DNA of 15,413 nt from JBOHPP01 sp050731755 (GCA_050731755.1 JBOHPP010000142.1:1-15413), one strand, 5' to 3'; shown: positions 1-6,469, counted from the first letter of the stretch. The notes: generated by a model not told the origin, from the letters alone. A program made the numbers and translations.

Positions 1-1
1 G

Positions 2-460
2 GCCTTGGCCGAGTTCGAGCCGGTGTGGCTCGAGGAGCCGACCATCCCGGACGACGTGCCGGGCCACGCCCGCATCGTGCGCGAGGGCGGCCTGCCCATC
101 GCCGCCGGCGAGAACCTGCACACGCTCTACGAGTTCCGGCAGCTCATCGCGGCCGGCGGCGTGACGTTCCCCGAGCCCGACGCGACGAACTGCGGCGGCG
201 TCACCGCGTTCATGAAGGTCTGCCACCTCGCCGAAGCGTTCAACCTGCCGGTGACGTCCCACGGCGCGCACGACATCACCGTGCACCTGCTGGCCGCGGT
301 GCCGAACCGCTCCTACCTCGAAGCTCACGGGTTCGGGCTCGAGCGCTTCATCGCCGAGCCGCTGCGCATCGAGGCCGGCGCCGCCATCGCCCCCGAGCGG
401 CCCGGCCACGGCGTCGACTTCGACTGGAAGGGGCTCGACGCCGTCCGGGCTCAAGGCTGA
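2..460 (+). CDS. Mandelate racemase/muconate lactonizing-type enolase-superfamily enzyme, C-terminal part (5' truncated)
   Basis: This is the C-terminal barrel part of an enolase-superfamily enzyme; the N-terminal capping domain and first metal ligand lie before the window. Counting from the TTG at 5, the remaining metal-ligand motifs are visible: WLEEP (E10/E11) and AAGEN (E36). They are followed by PDATNCGG (D59) and SHG (H86), which match the Asp-His dyad of the mandelate racemase subgroup, and by YLE (E106). Such enzymes abstract an alpha-proton from a carboxylate, and in this subgroup many are sugar-acid dehydratases or racemases; the substrate cannot be read here. The TTG at 5 is only an internal codon because the frame is open to the window edge. 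The last 10 nt overlap, tail to tail, the end of the PIN toxin gene. The family is confident, the exact activity is not. Confidence 0.9.
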   Translation, partial: ALAEFEPVWLEEPTIPDDVPGHARIVREGGLPIAAGENLHTLYEFRQLIAAGGVTFPEPDATNCGGVTAFMKVCHLAEAFNLPVTSHGAHDITVHLLAAVPNRSYLEAHGFGLERFIAEPLRIEAGAAIAPERPGHGVDFDWKGLDAVRAQG

Positions 461-873
461 CGAGGAATGACCCCGGGGACCAACACCTCGACGAGTCGCG
501 CTGCGCGATCGCGCTGTTCGGTGTCCCAGGTCACCAGCGGAAGGCGGAGCCCGGCCGCAACCGCAATATAGATGGCATCGGCCCCTCGGACCCGGAGTCT
601 CCCAGCGAGCCTGGCCGCGGTGCGCGCGAGAACGTCATCCACCGGGACGAGGCGAAGCTCGGGCAGGCGCAGCACCGCATCCACGGCCCGCCGGGCCAGG
701 CGCGGCTCACCGGTTCGGCGCGCCACGGCCCCGGCCACCTCGGGCAGAAGCAGGGCGGGGGCGATCACCAGCCCTCCTCCGGCGATGTATCGCGTGAGCC
801 AGCGACGGCTTGCCTCGTGATTGACGTCGTGCAGCACGAGACGACTGACCACCACGCTGGCGTCCACGACCAT
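451..873 (-). CDS. vapC: VapC-type PIN-domain toxin (putative ribonuclease)
   Basis: This 140-residue protein is a single PIN domain, the usual length for VapC toxins, which are Mg2+-dependent RNases that cut tRNA or rRNA when their antitoxin is lost. The four acidic active-site positions are present: D4 in MVVDAS, E45 in LLPEVAG, D99 in RGADAIYIAVA and D117 in LVTWDTEQ. The toxin therefore looks catalytically intact. Its ATG shares one base with the stop of the upstream antitoxin gene (TGATG), so the two are translationally coupled. The 3' end overlaps the convergent enolase-superfamily gene by 10 nt. The VapBC assignment comes from this order plus the PIN motifs. The RNA target is unknown. 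Confidence 0.88.
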   Translation of the reverse strand: MVVDASVVVSRLVLHDVNHEASRRWLTRYIAGGGLVIAPALLLPEVAGAVARRTGEPRLARRAVDAVLRLPELRLVPVDDVLARTAARLAGRLRVRGADAIYIAVAAGLRLPLVTWDTEQRDRAARLVEVLVPGVIPRQP

Positions 874-1136
874 CAGAGCTCGCGACGCCCTTCCCGCACC
901 GCTTTCGCCGCTGAGCGACCTTTCGGCCAGCGGGCGCCGATCTCCCTGGCAACCCGATCAAGGGTCGACCAGGCCGCCGCTGATGCCCGAGTCGGCGGGC
1001 GGTCGCGCGACACCGGGATAAGTCGCGCGACCACTCGGCCATGATACGTAACCTCGATTTCCTCTCCGCGCTCCCGCACCCGGCGGAGCACCTGGCTCGC
1101 GTGCTCCTTCAGCTCACGAACGCCGATCGCTCGCAT
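873..1136 (-). CDS. Phd/VapB-type antitoxin
   Basis: This 87-residue protein begins MRAIGVRELKEHASQVLRR, the typical opening of Phd/YefM-type antitoxins, whose N-terminal half forms a dimeric DNA-binding fold and whose C-terminal tail wraps and inhibits the toxin. The segment EIEVTYHGRVVARLIPV (about 26-42) is the conserved strand-turn-strand of the family. The C-terminal tail is rich in Arg and Ala. The frame stays open upstream to 1214, but I chose the ATG at 1136 because it starts at the family N-terminus, has a G-rich ribosome site (CTGGGGG) just upstream, and lies about 27 nt after the predicted transcription start. It directly precedes and overlaps the PIN toxin. It probably represses its own promoter. 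Confidence 0.82.
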   Translation of the reverse strand: MRAIGVRELKEHASQVLRRVRERGEEIEVTYHGRVVARLIPVSRDRPPTRASAAAWSTLDRVAREIGARWPKGRSAAKAVREGRREL

Positions 1137-1169
1137 GTCGACCCCCAGATGGTCACAAATGTGGACACA

Positions 1170-1199
1170 ATTATCGCCTGGGGCTGGCACCCCGGTCAA
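1170..1199 (-). promoter_or_regulatory. Sigma70-like promoter of the toxin-antitoxin operon
   Basis: Read on the minus strand, TTGACC (1199-1194) and GATAAT (1175-1170) each match the consensus at 5 of 6 bases and are 18 bp apart. The predicted start lies near 1163, giving a 5' leader of about 27 nt before the antitoxin ATG at 1136. The spacer contains a GGGG/CCCC inverted repeat (1180-1193), and a CACA-AA-TGTG palindrome at 1154-1163 covers the start site. The palindrome is a plausible operator for autorepression by the Phd-like antitoxin, but that is inference. Confidence 0.55.
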
Positions 1200-1239
1200 G
1201 CCAGCCGCAGGCACGGCGAGTGGTGTAGCGAACGCGCGG

Positions 1240-2040
1240 TCAGCCGACGACGACGCGGGCCACGAGCAGCACGCCGGCAGCGACGAGTGCCACCCCTGCC
1301 AAGCGGCCCACCAGGTCGCCGCGCGGCACGACCTTCTCGACCAGGACGGCCACCGCGATGGCGACGACCCAGAGCAGGTTCATGACGCCCGCCACGAACA
1401 GGAGCGCCATGAGCGCCCAGCAGCACCCGAGGCAGTAGAGGCCGTGGCGCAGGCCCATCAGGAACGCCCCGCCGCGCCCCTCGCGCCAGCCGGTCATGAG
1501 GAAGGACAACGGTGAGCGGCAGGCGGCCAGGCACGCGCGTTTGAGCGGCGTCCACTGGAACACGCCGGCCGCGACGAGCAGACCGCCGGCGAGCAGCGGG
1601 CTCGTGGCCGCCATCGCCGGCGACAGCAGCGCGGCGGCGTGGAGACCGGATTGCGCGAGCGCCGCGACGATGCTGTAGATCGTCCAGACCACGAGGTAGC
1701 CGAGGACGAAGATGGCCGTTGGCACCGCGGGGCGACCTTCCGCGCTGCGGCGCCGGTGGATGGTGGCGAACATGAGGATCATCGGCGCCGCGGCGGGCGT
1801 CATCATGGCGACCATCATCACGGCCCACATGACGACGAGCGCGCCGACCTCCACCCAGCTCCAGGCATGCATCGCCGGCATGGTCATGGCCATGCCCGGC
1901 ATGTCGGGCATCGCCATGTCCGACATCGCGGAGGTGAGGTGGAGGAGATAGAGCCAGGCGGCGACGATCAGCGCCGCCAGCGCCGCGCCGACGACAACGC
2001 GGTCTCGGCGGAGGAGCGTTTCGAACGCGGCCTCGCTCAT
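1240..2040 (-). CDS. DUF2182 polytopic membrane protein, putative metal binding
   Basis: This 266-residue, mostly hydrophobic protein belongs to the DUF2182 family (COG5486, predicted metal-binding integral membrane proteins). I see a first membrane helix at about 15-35, then a Met-rich stretch at 39-58 (Met at 39, 42, 44, 47, 50, 52, 54 and 57, then H58), then several more helices. Family motifs present are MMVAMMTPAAAPMILMF (about 74-90), CLAACRSPLSFLMTGW and YCLGCCWALM followed by GVMNLLWV. The Met-rich loop after the first helix resembles copper-binding MxxM motifs, so soft-metal binding outside the membrane is a reasonable inference. The gene starts 19 nt after the stop of the DUF1326 gene and is co-transcribed with it. 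No biochemical function is firmly established for the family. Confidence 0.85.
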   Translation of the reverse strand: MSEAAFETLLRRDRVVVGAALAALIVAAWLYLLHLTSAMSDMAMPDMPGMAMTMPAMHAWSWVEVGALVVMWAVMMVAMMTPAAAPMILMFATIHRRRSAEGRPAVPTAIFVLGYLVVWTIYSIVAALAQSGLHAAALLSPAMAATSPLLAGGLLVAAGVFQWTPLKRACLAACRSPLSFLMTGWREGRGGAFLMGLRHGLYCLGCCWALMALLFVAGVMNLLWVVAIAVAVLVEKVVPRGDLVGRLAGVALVAAGVLLVARVVVG

Positions 2041-2059
2041 TGCGCGCGCGCCCGCCGCC

Positions 2060-2698
2060 TCAGGCGGCGTTCGACCAGTCGTACTTGTAGTAGATCCAGT
2101 TTGTCTTGTTGAACTCGACGGAGAGACCGGCCGCCGACGCGCGAAACGAGCCCTGCCCGGCCTCGCCCTTCTTCCAGATGAAGCCGGTGGGCAGGTCGAC
2201 GTTGACGATGTGGTCTTCGCCGGTGACCGGGTTCTTCAAGGCATCGCCGCGCCCCTCGCCCACGCCCTCGATGCGGAAGGTGCTCTTGCGGCCCTTGCCC
2301 TCGATGGTGATCTTCTTCTTCAAGAGACCGGCGACCTTGAAGGTCGGTCCGATCAGCTCCCACGGCAGCCCGCCGAGCTGGCCGGTGAAGATCTGGGAGA
2401 GCGCCTCGACCTGCTTGTCGGTGGTGGCGGGGTCCACGATGAAGGCGGCCTGGCCGTTCCCCTCGTGGATCGCCTTGGGCCACACGAAGATCGCGGCGCC
2501 CTTCACGCCGGAGAGGTCGACGTTGCCGCAGCGCCCCTTCGTCACCGTGAAGCCGACGAGCGCGCGGCAGCTGCCGTCCTTCGAGTTTGGGAAGCCGCCG
2601 AAGTTGCAGCCACAGCCGAAGTCGCAGTTGCAGAACTCGTAACCTTGGCCACTCATCTGCCAACGGGTCTTTGTCTTAGGCTTTGTCGCGGTCGCCAT
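2060..2698 (-). CDS. DUF1326 family protein
   Basis: This 212-residue protein matches DUF1326. The N-terminal Cys-rich signature is FCNCDFGCGCNFGG (about 22-35), with C44 in GSCRALVGF and C57 in KGRCGNVDL; family members have no settled function. The Cys cluster suggests metal or redox chemistry (inference). I see no signal peptide, because the N-terminus is a Lys/Thr-rich polar stretch, so the protein is probably cytoplasmic. The ATG at 2698 has a clear GGAGG six bases upstream. It is the first gene of a two-gene operon with DUF2182, a pairing I recognise from many proteobacterial genomes. The pairing supports a shared role between a soluble Cys-rich protein and a membrane partner. Confidence 0.85.
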   Translation of the reverse strand: MATATKPKTKTRWQMSGQGYEFCNCDFGCGCNFGGFPNSKDGSCRALVGFTVTKGRCGNVDLSGVKGAAIFVWPKAIHEGNGQAAFIVDPATTDKQVEALSQIFTGQLGGLPWELIGPTFKVAGLLKKKITIEGKGRKSTFRIEGVGEGRGDALKNPVTGEDHIVNVDLPTGFIWKKGEAGQGSFRASAAGLSVEFNKTNWIYYKYDWSNAA

Positions 2699-2730
2699 GG
2701 GCGCCTCCGGTGAGCGGTTCGACGGAACGT

Positions 2731-2768
2731 GAGTGGTAGCACTCTACTCTGCCGCCGTCGCGTGTCAA
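2731..2768 (-). promoter_or_regulatory. Predicted promoter and possible operator of the DUF1326-DUF2182 operon
   Basis: On the minus strand TTGACA (2768-2763) is followed after 16 bp by TAGAGT (2746-2741), a 4-of-6 match to the -10 consensus. An inverted repeat GAGTG-GTAG-CACTC (2731-2744) sits at the -10 and start region and could bind a repressor. The leader to the ATG at 2698 is about 35-40 nt. The call rests on sequence pattern only. Confidence 0.45.
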
Positions 2769-2865
2769 GCCGGTATTTTCGAGGACCCACTGTCTGATTT
2801 TTGAGCCATTTAGGGCCTGCGACGCAGGTGGTACCGTTCCTCCGTGGCCCCCTCGCTTCGCGACA

Positions 2866-2908
2866 TTGACAAGTGTTACCTCACAGGGTAACAATTAACC
2901 TCACTGGG
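2866..2908 (+). promoter_or_regulatory. Promoter with palindromic operator ahead of the HTH module
   Basis: TTGACA at 2866-2871 is followed after 17 bp by a weak -10 TAACAA (2889-2894). Between and over these lies a perfect 7-bp inverted repeat, TGTTACC (2874-2880) and GGTAACA (2887-2893), separated by 6 bp. The block TTACCTCACAGGG (2876-2888) recurs 20 bp downstream as TAACCTCACTGGG (2896-2908), with 11 of 13 bases the same, so two sites lie on one face of the helix. Placement over the promoter fits autorepression by the HTH protein encoded at 3057-3524 (inference). Confidence 0.5.
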
Positions 2909-3060
2909 AAGAGTGACCACCCACCGAGGCATGTGCACGTGTACCGAGACCGCAGGCTGGTCGTGAAGTGGGACATGGACAACAAGAGGCCGATCAAGGG
3001 GCCGCATCCCGACGGGTACGCGAGCTGATCGAGCAGCTTGAGGCCGACGGCTTGCTATGA
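2873..3060 (+). pseudogene. Frameshifted small gene with HPPxHVHVY motif (DUF4160-like toxin or partner)
   Basis: In one frame this stretch encodes DHPPRHVHVYRDRRLVVKW followed by DMDNKRPIKG and runs into a stop at 3026-3028. One base back in frame it continues as ASRRVRELIEQLEADGLL and ends in TGA at 3058-3060. The two halves join naturally at the G-run near 2992-3001 as if one G were missing. The rejoined end overlaps the next gene by the 4 nt ATGA, which is what an intact operon would show. The His-Pro-Pro/HVHV motif resembles DUF4160-type proteins, which are often paired with DUF2442 partners in putative toxin-antitoxin modules. The true start is unclear: GTG 2873 is the first in-frame candidate but overlaps the predicted promoter and has no ribosome site, so the 5' end may also be damaged. 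A sequencing error is an alternative to a real mutation. Confidence 0.5.
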
Positions 3061-3524
3061 AGATCCGCTCTGTGAAGCACAACAACCGCAAGAAGGTCTT
3101 TGAAATCAGAGCGGGAAGGCGGACTTGCGTATTTCCGTTTGCGAAGACCGACCCTCGGCCCAGTTCGGGTGATCCTGTGAATCGAGTCGTCGTCGACAAG
3201 GAAATTGGTCGAGAGGGGTTCACTTACGTCCTCGATTCAGGCCGGGAGGGCACGGTTCACGTGGAACAGGTCCTCGAGTACAACGAGGACCCCTCCTATT
3301 CAAGAGATCTTCTGCTTTACCGGTTGACGATTGAAGCCCAGAAACGGGTGGAGAAAAGCCCGCTGGCCAAACGGGAGATTATCCGCCGCCTCGGTACGTC
3401 TCCAGCCCAGCTCTACAGGCTCTTGGATCAGACGAACTATCGCAAGTCTGTCGATCAATTGGTGTGTCTGCTTCAAATCCTCGATTGCAACGTAGATTTC
3501 GTGGTGCGGGCCAAGACCGCCTAG
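3057..3524 (+). CDS. DUF2442-like/XRE-type HTH protein, putative antitoxin
   Basis: This 155-residue protein has two parts. Residues about 1-85 carry CVFPFAKTDPRP, then EGFTYVLDSGREGTVHVEQV and LEYNEDPSY, a beta-rich region reminiscent of DUF2442-type proteins. Residues about 97-150 form a helix-turn-helix: SPLAKREIIRRLGTSPAQLY and RLLDQTNYRKSVDQLVCLLQ, the HigA/XRE type. The ATG overlaps the stop of the frameshifted gene upstream (ATGA) and no Shine-Dalgarno sits at normal distance, so translation was probably coupled to that gene. The codons are visibly richer in A and T (aaa, att, gat) than those of neighbouring operons, suggesting acquisition. It likely binds the palindromic site at 2874-2908. 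The HTH fold is well supported; the antitoxin role is inferred from the pairing. Confidence 0.75.
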   Translation: MKIRSVKHNNRKKVFEIRAGRRTCVFPFAKTDPRPSSGDPVNRVVVDKEIGREGFTYVLDSGREGTVHVEQVLEYNEDPSYSRDLLLYRLTIEAQKRVEKSPLAKREIIRRLGTSPAQLYRLLDQTNYRKSVDQLVCLLQILDCNVDFVVRAKTA

Positions 3525-3552
3525 AAGTACGGCACTCTTCGCCCGTTCGCTA

Positions 3553-3854
3553 CTAGCGCCGCGTCTGCCGTTCCTCCAGCTCGGTGAGCGTCGCGGTGAC
3601 CGTGCGGCGTCCCTCGCGGCCGGCGACCTCCAGAGTGACCTTCGTCCCGGGCGGCGTCGCCGCGACGGCGCGGGTGAGATCCCGCGGGGTGCGGACGCTG
3701 CGCGACGTCGGACGGCACCGGCATGACGCCCACGCCCAGGTAACCGCGGATGACCTTGCCCCGGGCACGGATCTGGGCGAGCAGGTCCTTGGCCAGGGTC
3801 GGTCTGGAGAAAGTCGTCGTAGGGCCCGGTGCCGATGTAGCGCTCCTTCGCCGC
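3553..3854 (-). pseudogene. HtrA/DegP-type serine protease remnant with two internal deletions
   Basis: Three consecutive pieces of an HtrA/Do-like protease lie in three frames on the minus strand. Piece one (3854-3798) reads AAKERYIGTGPYDDFLQTD, the segment just before the catalytic GNSGGP motif. Piece two (3796-3698) jumps to LAKDLLAQIRARGKVIRGYL and GVGVMPVPSDVAQ, the link from the protease to the first PDZ domain. Piece three (3696-3553) has PRDLTRAVAATPPGTKVTLE and ends in a TAG stop, the end of a PDZ domain. The catalytic-serine region is missing between pieces one and two, and the PDZ core is missing between two and three. Nothing recognisable of the His and Asp motifs remains upstream. 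The gene cannot encode an active protease. Confidence 0.75.
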
Positions 3855-3921
3855 TCTCGACGTGGCGGCAAGGGAAGCGGAATCTTCGCCGGCCGATACG
3901 CAATACGCGGCAACGCCGGGC

Positions 3922-3956
3922 TTGACGGGGCGTTATCCGCACGGTATTGGGGATAA
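3922..3956 (+). promoter_or_regulatory. Candidate promoter/operator of the NHL-TRAP-hydrolase operon
   Basis: TTGACG (3922-3927) is followed after 17 bp by TATTGG (3945-3950), a weak -10. A perfect 6-bp inverted repeat TTATCC (3933-3938) and GGATAA (3951-3956), with a 12-bp gap, brackets the -10 element. That layout would suit a dimeric regulator of the downstream transport operon. No regulator gene stands next to it, and the call rests on pattern only. Confidence 0.35.
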
Positions 3957-4022
3957 ACTCGGGGTTGTCTCGTGGGCGGATTCGACTGGCTGCCCGCCCA
4001 GCGGCGGGCCGTGAGGGAGGGG

Positions 4023-4877
4023 ATGGCGGGAAACGGGACCGGCCTCGTGGTTCTCGGCGTCGGTGTCGTGTACGAGGTCGTTCGCCCGTGGGGCGTCCTG
4101 CCTCCCGGCTGGAGCTTTGGGCTCATCAGCCACGTCGCCGTCGACTCCCGCGACCGTGTGTACTTCTACCAGCGGAAGGACCCGCCCATTCTGGTGTTCG
4201 ACAGCGACGGGAACTTCCTGACTGGCTGGGGCAACGGCCGGCTCCGAGACGCCCACGGCATCTACATCGGCCCCGACGACCACATCTACGTGTGCAACCG
4301 GGACGAGCACGAGGTCCTGAAGCTGACACCCGAGGGAAAGATCATACTGGCTCTCGGCCAGAGGGGTCGTCCGTCGCTTCAGGCGCCCTTCAACCATCCC
4401 GCCGACGTCGCCGTCGCGCCCAACGGTGACGTCTACGTTGCCGACGGCTACGGCAACTCGGCGATCCACCGCTTCTCGGGTGACGGCAAGCATCTCGGCT
4501 CGTGGGGGGCACCGGGTGCCGGCCGCGGTCAGTTCGCCACGCCGCACGGGATTTGGGTCGACGCCCACGAGCGCGTCCTCGTCGCCGACCGCGAGAACAA
4601 CCGCGTGCAACTCTTCAGCCCCGCCGGCGACTTCTACGGCGAGTGGATCGACCTCTACCATCCGATGGACATCTACGTCGACCACGCGGGCACCGTGTAC
4701 GTCACCGACCAGATTCCAAGAATCACGATGTACTCCTCCGAGGGGCGCTTGCTCGCGCGCGGCCGGCCCGTCACCCAGGGCGCCCACGGGGTGTGGGGTG
4801 ACTCGCGGGGCAACCTCTACCTGGCCGAGGTCGGCGTGAACCAGGTCACCAAGCTCGTCCGGCGCCCGCTCGGTTGA
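4023..4877 (+). CDS. NHL-repeat six-bladed beta-propeller protein (PAL-like)
   Basis: The 284-residue product is built of six NHL-type blades at about 37-70, 76-112, 125-162, 173-208, 213-247 and 253-281. Typical blade cores are HPADVAVAPNGDVYVADGYG and TPHGIWVDAHERVLVADREN. A histidine recurs at the start of blades (H78, H125, H175, H213, H255), reminiscent of the zinc-binding histidines of peptidyl-alpha-hydroxyglycine alpha-amidating lyase, the best-known relative. Whether this protein is an enzyme or a binding scaffold cannot be told. An alternative GTG start at 3972 would add 17 Arg-rich residues; I prefer ATG 4023 because of the purine-rich GAGGGAGG just before it. No clear signal peptide is seen. 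It leads an operon and is followed after 44 nt by the TRAP binding protein. Confidence 0.82.
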   Translation: MAGNGTGLVVLGVGVVYEVVRPWGVLPPGWSFGLISHVAVDSRDRVYFYQRKDPPILVFDSDGNFLTGWGNGRLRDAHGIYIGPDDHIYVCNRDEHEVLKLTPEGKIILALGQRGRPSLQAPFNHPADVAVAPNGDVYVADGYGNSAIHRFSGDGKHLGSWGAPGAGRGQFATPHGIWVDAHERVLVADRENNRVQLFSPAGDFYGEWIDLYHPMDIYVDHAGTVYVTDQIPRITMYSSEGRLLARGRPVTQGAHGVWGDSRGNLYLAEVGVNQVTKLVRRPLG

Positions 4878-4921
4878 ACTGCGATGCGCGAGGCGACGTC
4901 CTCGCGCGGGAGGGAACCGTC

Positions 4922-5896
4922 ATGTCGAGAGTGCTCGCGCTCGTTCTTGGTCTCGTGCTCGCTCTCGGTTTCGGGAGCTCGGCCGTCGCGGCCGACAAGT
5001 GGAACATGGCCTCGGGGTATCCGGACGGCAACTACCATACCCAGAACATCAAGCAGTTCCTGGACGACGTCCAGAAGGCTGCGGCCGGCAAGCTCGAGAT
5101 CACGCTCCACGCGAACCAGTCGCTCTTCAAGCTCACAGAGACGAAGCGCGCGGTGCAGAGCGGCCAGGTGCAGGTCGGCGAGCTGCTGCTTGCGAACTTC
5201 GGCAATGAGGACCCGATCTTCGACGTGAGCTCGGTCCCATTTTTGGCCGACACGTACCCGAAGGCGAAGAAGCTCTGGGAAGTCACCCGGCCTATCATCG
5301 CCGAGCGTCTGGCCAGGCAGGGCATCCGCCTGCTCTACGGCGTGCCATGGCCGCCCCAGGGCTTCTACACGAAGACGCCGGTCACCTCGGTCGCCGATTT
5401 CAAAGGGCTGAAGATGCGCACCTACAGCGTTCAGACGGCGCGCATGGCCGAGCTGATGGGCGCGATCCCGACCACCGTACAGTTCAGCGAGGTGCCCCAG
5501 GCCTTCGGCACCGGCCTGGTGGCCTCGATGTACACCTCGCCCCAGACCGGCCTCGACACCCAGGCCTGGGACTTCTCGCGGCACTTCACCAGTGTGGGCG
5601 GCAACCACACGATGAACGTGGTGATCGTCAATGAAGCGGCGTTCAAGCGGCTGCCCGCCGACGTCCAGGCCGCGATGCTCGACGCCGCCCAGAAGGCCGA
5701 GGCGCGGGGCTGGAAGATGAGTGAGGAGGTCACCTCCAAGCAGATCCAGACCCTCAAGGACAAGGGGATGACGGTGGTGGACGCTTCGCCCGAGTTCCGC
5801 GCCCAACTAGAAAAGATCGGCGCCACGCTGACCGAGGAGTGGGCGAAGAAGGCGGGCGACGTGGGGCAGACCGTCGTCCGGAAGTTCCGCGAGTAG
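4922..5896 (+). CDS. dctP: TRAP transporter substrate-binding protein, DctP family
   Basis: This 324-residue periplasmic protein captures a substrate, usually an organic acid anion, and delivers it to the DctQ-DctM membrane complex, which imports it with a Na+ gradient. It begins with a signal peptide (hydrophobic core about 4-18, cleavage near AVAA at 21-24). The mature part has DctP landmarks: FKGLKMRTYS (about 160-169) with R166 at the position of the conserved carboxylate-binding Arg, and SEVPQAFGTGLVASMY (189-204), the helix that follows the hinge. The frame extends upstream to 4874, but ATG 4922 starts directly at the signal peptide and has GGAGG upstream. The gene sits 33 nt before dctQ, completing a P-Q-M set. 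Ligand identity is not readable from sequence. Confidence 0.93.
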   Translation: MSRVLALVLGLVLALGFGSSAVAADKWNMASGYPDGNYHTQNIKQFLDDVQKAAAGKLEITLHANQSLFKLTETKRAVQSGQVQVGELLLANFGNEDPIFDVSSVPFLADTYPKAKKLWEVTRPIIAERLARQGIRLLYGVPWPPQGFYTKTPVTSVADFKGLKMRTYSVQTARMAELMGAIPTTVQFSEVPQAFGTGLVASMYTSPQTGLDTQAWDFSRHFTSVGGNHTMNVVIVNEAAFKRLPADVQAAMLDAAQKAEARGWKMSEEVTSKQIQTLKDKGMTVVDASPEFRAQLEKIGATLTEEWAKKAGDVGQTVVRKFRE

Positions 5897-5929
5897 GTCG
5901 CCCTGGCCGGCGGCGCCGGCCGCGTCCGC

Positions 5930-6463
5930 ATGCGGGCCCTGCTCGACAGCCTCTACCGGGCGTGTGATGTCCTGGCCGCCGCCTTCCTGGCCCTCATCGC
6001 CGCCCTGGTGGTGGCCCAGGTCGGCGGCCGCCTGGCCGGCGTGCTGGTGCCCGGTGCCGACGAGCTCGCTGGCTTCTCGCTCATGGCTTCATCGTTCCTG
6101 GCGCTCGCGTCCACCCTCCGCGCCGGAGCCCACATCCGCGTGACACTCCTGATCCGGCGAGCGCCACCCGCCCGGCGCCGCCCGCTGGAGCTGTGGTGCC
6201 TGGGGTTCGGAGCCGCCGTGACGGGATATTTCGCGTACCACGTGATCGAGATGGCCTGGGACGCTTACAGGTTCGGAGAGAAGTCCCAGAGCGTGCTGCC
6301 GATCCCACTCTGGCTCCCGCAGTCGGCGATGGCGTTCGGGATCGTCGTCTTGACCCTCGCGTTCGGGGACGAGTTCCTCCACGTGCTGCGGCGCGGGATC
6401 CCCAGCTATCCCGATGACCTCGAGACGCTGGAGGCGCCAACGCCGACCGCGCGCGACTCCTGA
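5930..6463 (+). CDS. dctQ: TRAP transporter small permease, DctQ family
   Basis: This 177-residue protein has four predicted membrane helices (about 11-35, 46-65, 88-108 and 128-150), the standard DctQ topology and length. Family features include GADELAGFSLMASSFLALAS before helix 2, then AGAHIRVTLL, where the H-x-R-V/I pattern is conserved, and SVLPIPLWLPQSAM ahead of helix 4. The subunit pairs with DctM in the inner membrane and holds the docking site for the binding protein. The start ATG at 5930 has no strong ribosome site, so coupling to dctP (33 nt upstream) is possible. The stop lies 6 nt before dctM. The C-terminal tail is acidic and Pro-rich and probably disordered. Confidence 0.92.
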   Translation: MRALLDSLYRACDVLAAAFLALIAALVVAQVGGRLAGVLVPGADELAGFSLMASSFLALASTLRAGAHIRVTLLIRRAPPARRRPLELWCLGFGAAVTGYFAYHVIEMAWDAYRFGEKSQSVLPIPLWLPQSAMAFGIVVLTLAFGDEFLHVLRRGIPSYPDDLETLEAPTPTARDS

Positions 6464-6469
6464 AGGTCC

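Noticed and set aside
25..1044. Plus-strand 339-codon frame across the enolase-superfamily and toxin genes
   Set aside because: It overlaps two real genes in another frame and on the other strand, and is an Arg-rich composition artefact.
2816..2828. CCTGC-GAC-GCAGG hairpin as a terminator
   Set aside because: The stem is 5 bp, and no T-run follows on either strand; it lies between divergent genes where no terminator is expected.
2985..3010. Programmed -1 frameshifting to join the two halves of the HPPxHVHVY gene
   Set aside because: No X-XXY-YYZ slippery heptamer is in the correct phase and no clear stimulating stem was seen; a lost base in the G-run is simpler.
2876..3223. Minus-strand 115-codon frame across the HTH module
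   Set aside because: It is antisense to the HPPxHVHVY gene and the HTH gene, which have recognisable motifs and a typical ATGA overlap.
4874..4921. Upstream extension of dctP to the start at 4874
   Set aside because: It would place polar residues ahead of the signal peptide; ATG 4922 has a good ribosome site and starts at the signal peptide.
3933..5806. Minus-strand open frames of 284 and 329 codons opposite the NHL and dctP genes
   Set aside because: Antisense shadows of intact family members; no motifs and no ribosome sites.
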